From Sympetrum striolatum (taxonomy: Eukaryota > Arthropoda > Insecta > Odonata > Libellulidae): a DNA stretch of 64,000 nucleotides. This document shows, in pieces, positions 62,521 to 64,000 of this stretch. A model generated the notes under the pieces. That model did not search any database. It was not told where the DNA came from and saw only the letters and a list, made by a program, of their open reading frames with translations. The first letter of the stretch is position 1. Every line of letters starts with the position of its first letter. The position numbers and the translations under genes are program-made. Location of the stretch: the NCBI GenBank assembly GCA_947579665.1, contig CANPUZ010000031.1:1206001-1270000 (forward strand), given 5' to 3'.

Positions 62521-64000
62521 ATACCTACCACCAGAATTAATAAGGATCGATTTTGAGCAATTTTAAATTTGCGATTTTTCAAATTTTCAAACGCTTATAT
62601 CTCGCTTATTTGCAATGATAGCGCAAAACGAATGCTTATTTAGTATCAACAATAATTATACCTACCACCAGAATTAATATGGATCGATTTTGAGCAATTT
62701 TTAATTTGCGATTTTTCAAATTTTCAAACGCTTATATCTCATTTATTTGCAATGATAGCGCAAAACGAATGCTTATTTAGTATCAAAATAATTATACCTA
62801 CCACCAGAATTAATAGGGATCGATTTTGAGCAATTTTATATTTGAGATTTTTCAAATTTTCAAACGCTTATATCTCGCTTATTTGCAATGATAGCGCAAA
62901 ACGAATGCTTATTTAGTATCAACAATAATTATACCTACCACCAGAATTAATGGCGATCGATTTTGAGCAATTTTAAATTTGCAATGATAGCGCAAAACGA
63001 ATGCTTATTTAGTATCAACAATAATTATACCTACCACCAGAATTAATATGGAACGATTTTGAGCAATTTTAAATTTGCGATTTTTCAAATTTTCAAACGC
63101 TTATATCTCGCTTATTTGCAATGATAGCGCAAAACGAATGCTTATTTAGTATCAACAATAATTATACCTACCACCAGAATTAATAGGGATCGATTTTGAG
63201 CAATTTTAAATTTGCGATTTTTCAAATTTTCAAACGCTAATATCTCGCTTATTTGCAATGATAGCGCAAAACGAATGCTTATTTAGTATCAACAATAATT
63301 ATACCTACCACCAGAATTAATGGGGATCGATTTTGAGCAATTTTAAATTTGCGATTTTTCAAATTTTCAAACGCTTATATCTCGCTTATTTGCAATGATA
63401 GCGCAAAACGAATGCTTATTTAGTATCAACAATAATTATACCTACCACCAGATTTAATGGGGATCGATTTTGAGCAATTTTAAATTTGCGATTTTTCAAA
63501 TTTTCAAACGCATATATATCTCGCTTATTTGCAATGATAGCGCAAAACGAATGCTCATTTAGTATCAACAATAATTATACCTACCACCAGAATTAATGGG
63601 GATCGATTTTGAGCAATTTTAAATTTGCGATTTTTCAAATTTTCAAACGCTTATATCTCGCTTATTTGCAATGATAGCGCAAAACGAATGCTTATTTAGT
63701 ATCAACAATAATTATACCTACCAACAGAATTAATGGGGATCGATTTTGAGCAATTTTAAATTTGCTATTTTTCAAATTTTCAAACGCTTATATCTCGCTT
63801 ATTTGCAATGATAGCGCAAAACGAATGCTTATTTAGTATCAACAATAATTATACCTACCACCTGAATTAATAAGAATCGATTTTGAGCAATTTTAATTTT
63901 TCGATTTTTCAAATTTTCAAACGCTTATATCTCGCTTATTTGCAATGATAGCGCAAAACGAATGCTTATTTAGTATCAACAATAATTATACCTACCACCA

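Larger units (their letters stand above)
20322..64000. repeat. 137-bp satellite DNA array, about 320 head-to-tail copies
   Basis: An AT-rich monomer recurs every 137 bp without interruption to the window end. For example, the phase mark CGAATG repeats at 20,597 and 20,734. Each unit contains GATCGATTTTGAGCAATTTT, the dyad AAATTTG-8 nt-CAAATTT and the dyad TTTGC-9 nt-GCAAA. Copies are mostly only a few substitutions from consensus. Length variants are 96 bp (41-bp deletion), about 129 bp (8-bp deletion, near 21,630 and 25,190) and single-base indels. No ORF can persist because 137 is not divisible by three and stops are frequent. No transposon interrupts 43.7 kb. A pericentromeric, subtelomeric or heterochromatic location is likely but not shown. 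Confidence 0.97.

Noticed and set aside
20322..64000. CRISPR array
   Set aside because: Regular spacing suggested it, but there are no unique spacers; the entire 137-bp unit repeats, and the context is a eukaryotic transposon-rich region.
20322..64000. CENP-B box in the satellite, given the CENPB-type transposases nearby
   Set aside because: The monomer lacks a CG-rich motif of the form TTCG-4 nt-A-2 nt-CGGG. Proximity to Tigger elements is not evidence of a functional link.

Overview
The window is non-coding, repeat-dominated eukaryotic DNA, most likely from an insect or another arthropod. The evidence is several Tigger/pogo-type transposon remnants, an RTE-like LINE, a THAP-type exon with GT/AG introns, a TATA plus arthropod-like initiator promoter, AT-rich unique DNA, and a very long satellite array. 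I found no intact host gene, tRNA, rRNA or CRISPR array. Species cannot be named from the sequence alone.

Region 1 (1-20,321) is a graveyard of nested mobile elements. It is bracketed by two inverted copies of a tRNA-like repeat (1-866 on + and 19,343-20,321 on -). Each copy carries about five or six B-box-like GGTTCGA motifs and ends in a (TA)n tract on its inner side. Between them lie: an unrecognised AT-rich stretch (867-3,350); a Tigger element with TA target duplications (Tigger-2, 3,353-13,510); a second Tigger nested in its coding region (Tigger-1, 3,930-7,387), which itself carries a roughly 1-kb MITE-like insert with a 317-bp tandem dimer; a block with a THAP-like gene fragment (+) and P-element-like transposase remnants (-); an internally deleted third Tigger (Tigger-3, 13,511 to about 14,895); a truncated RTE-like LINE on the minus strand (about 14,893-17,900); and unassigned DNA with a TATA-box promoter-like segment that could be a fragment of an LTR. 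All transposase and reverse transcriptase reading frames are broken by stops, frameshifts, deletions or insertions, so nothing here looks autonomous now.

Region 2 (20,322-64,000, running off the window) is an uninterrupted satellite of a 137-bp AT-rich monomer, about 320 copies, all in one orientation. Within it I see a layered set of tandem segmental duplications, each recognised from shared rare variants at a constant offset: 7,773 bp, 3,934 bp, 1,465 bp, 2,192 bp (16 monomers), 1,507 bp (11), 1,096 bp (8), 960 bp (7 monomers plus 1 bp), and longer-range 5,343 and 5,948 bp relationships. A 96-bp deletion monomer, explained by a six-base direct repeat, recurs within several of these blocks. 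A three-to-four-base window in the monomer is strikingly hypervariable while most of the unit is nearly fixed.

Nothing in the window forms a working gene system. The most informative content is the history of insertions on the left and the fine structure of satellite amplification on the right.
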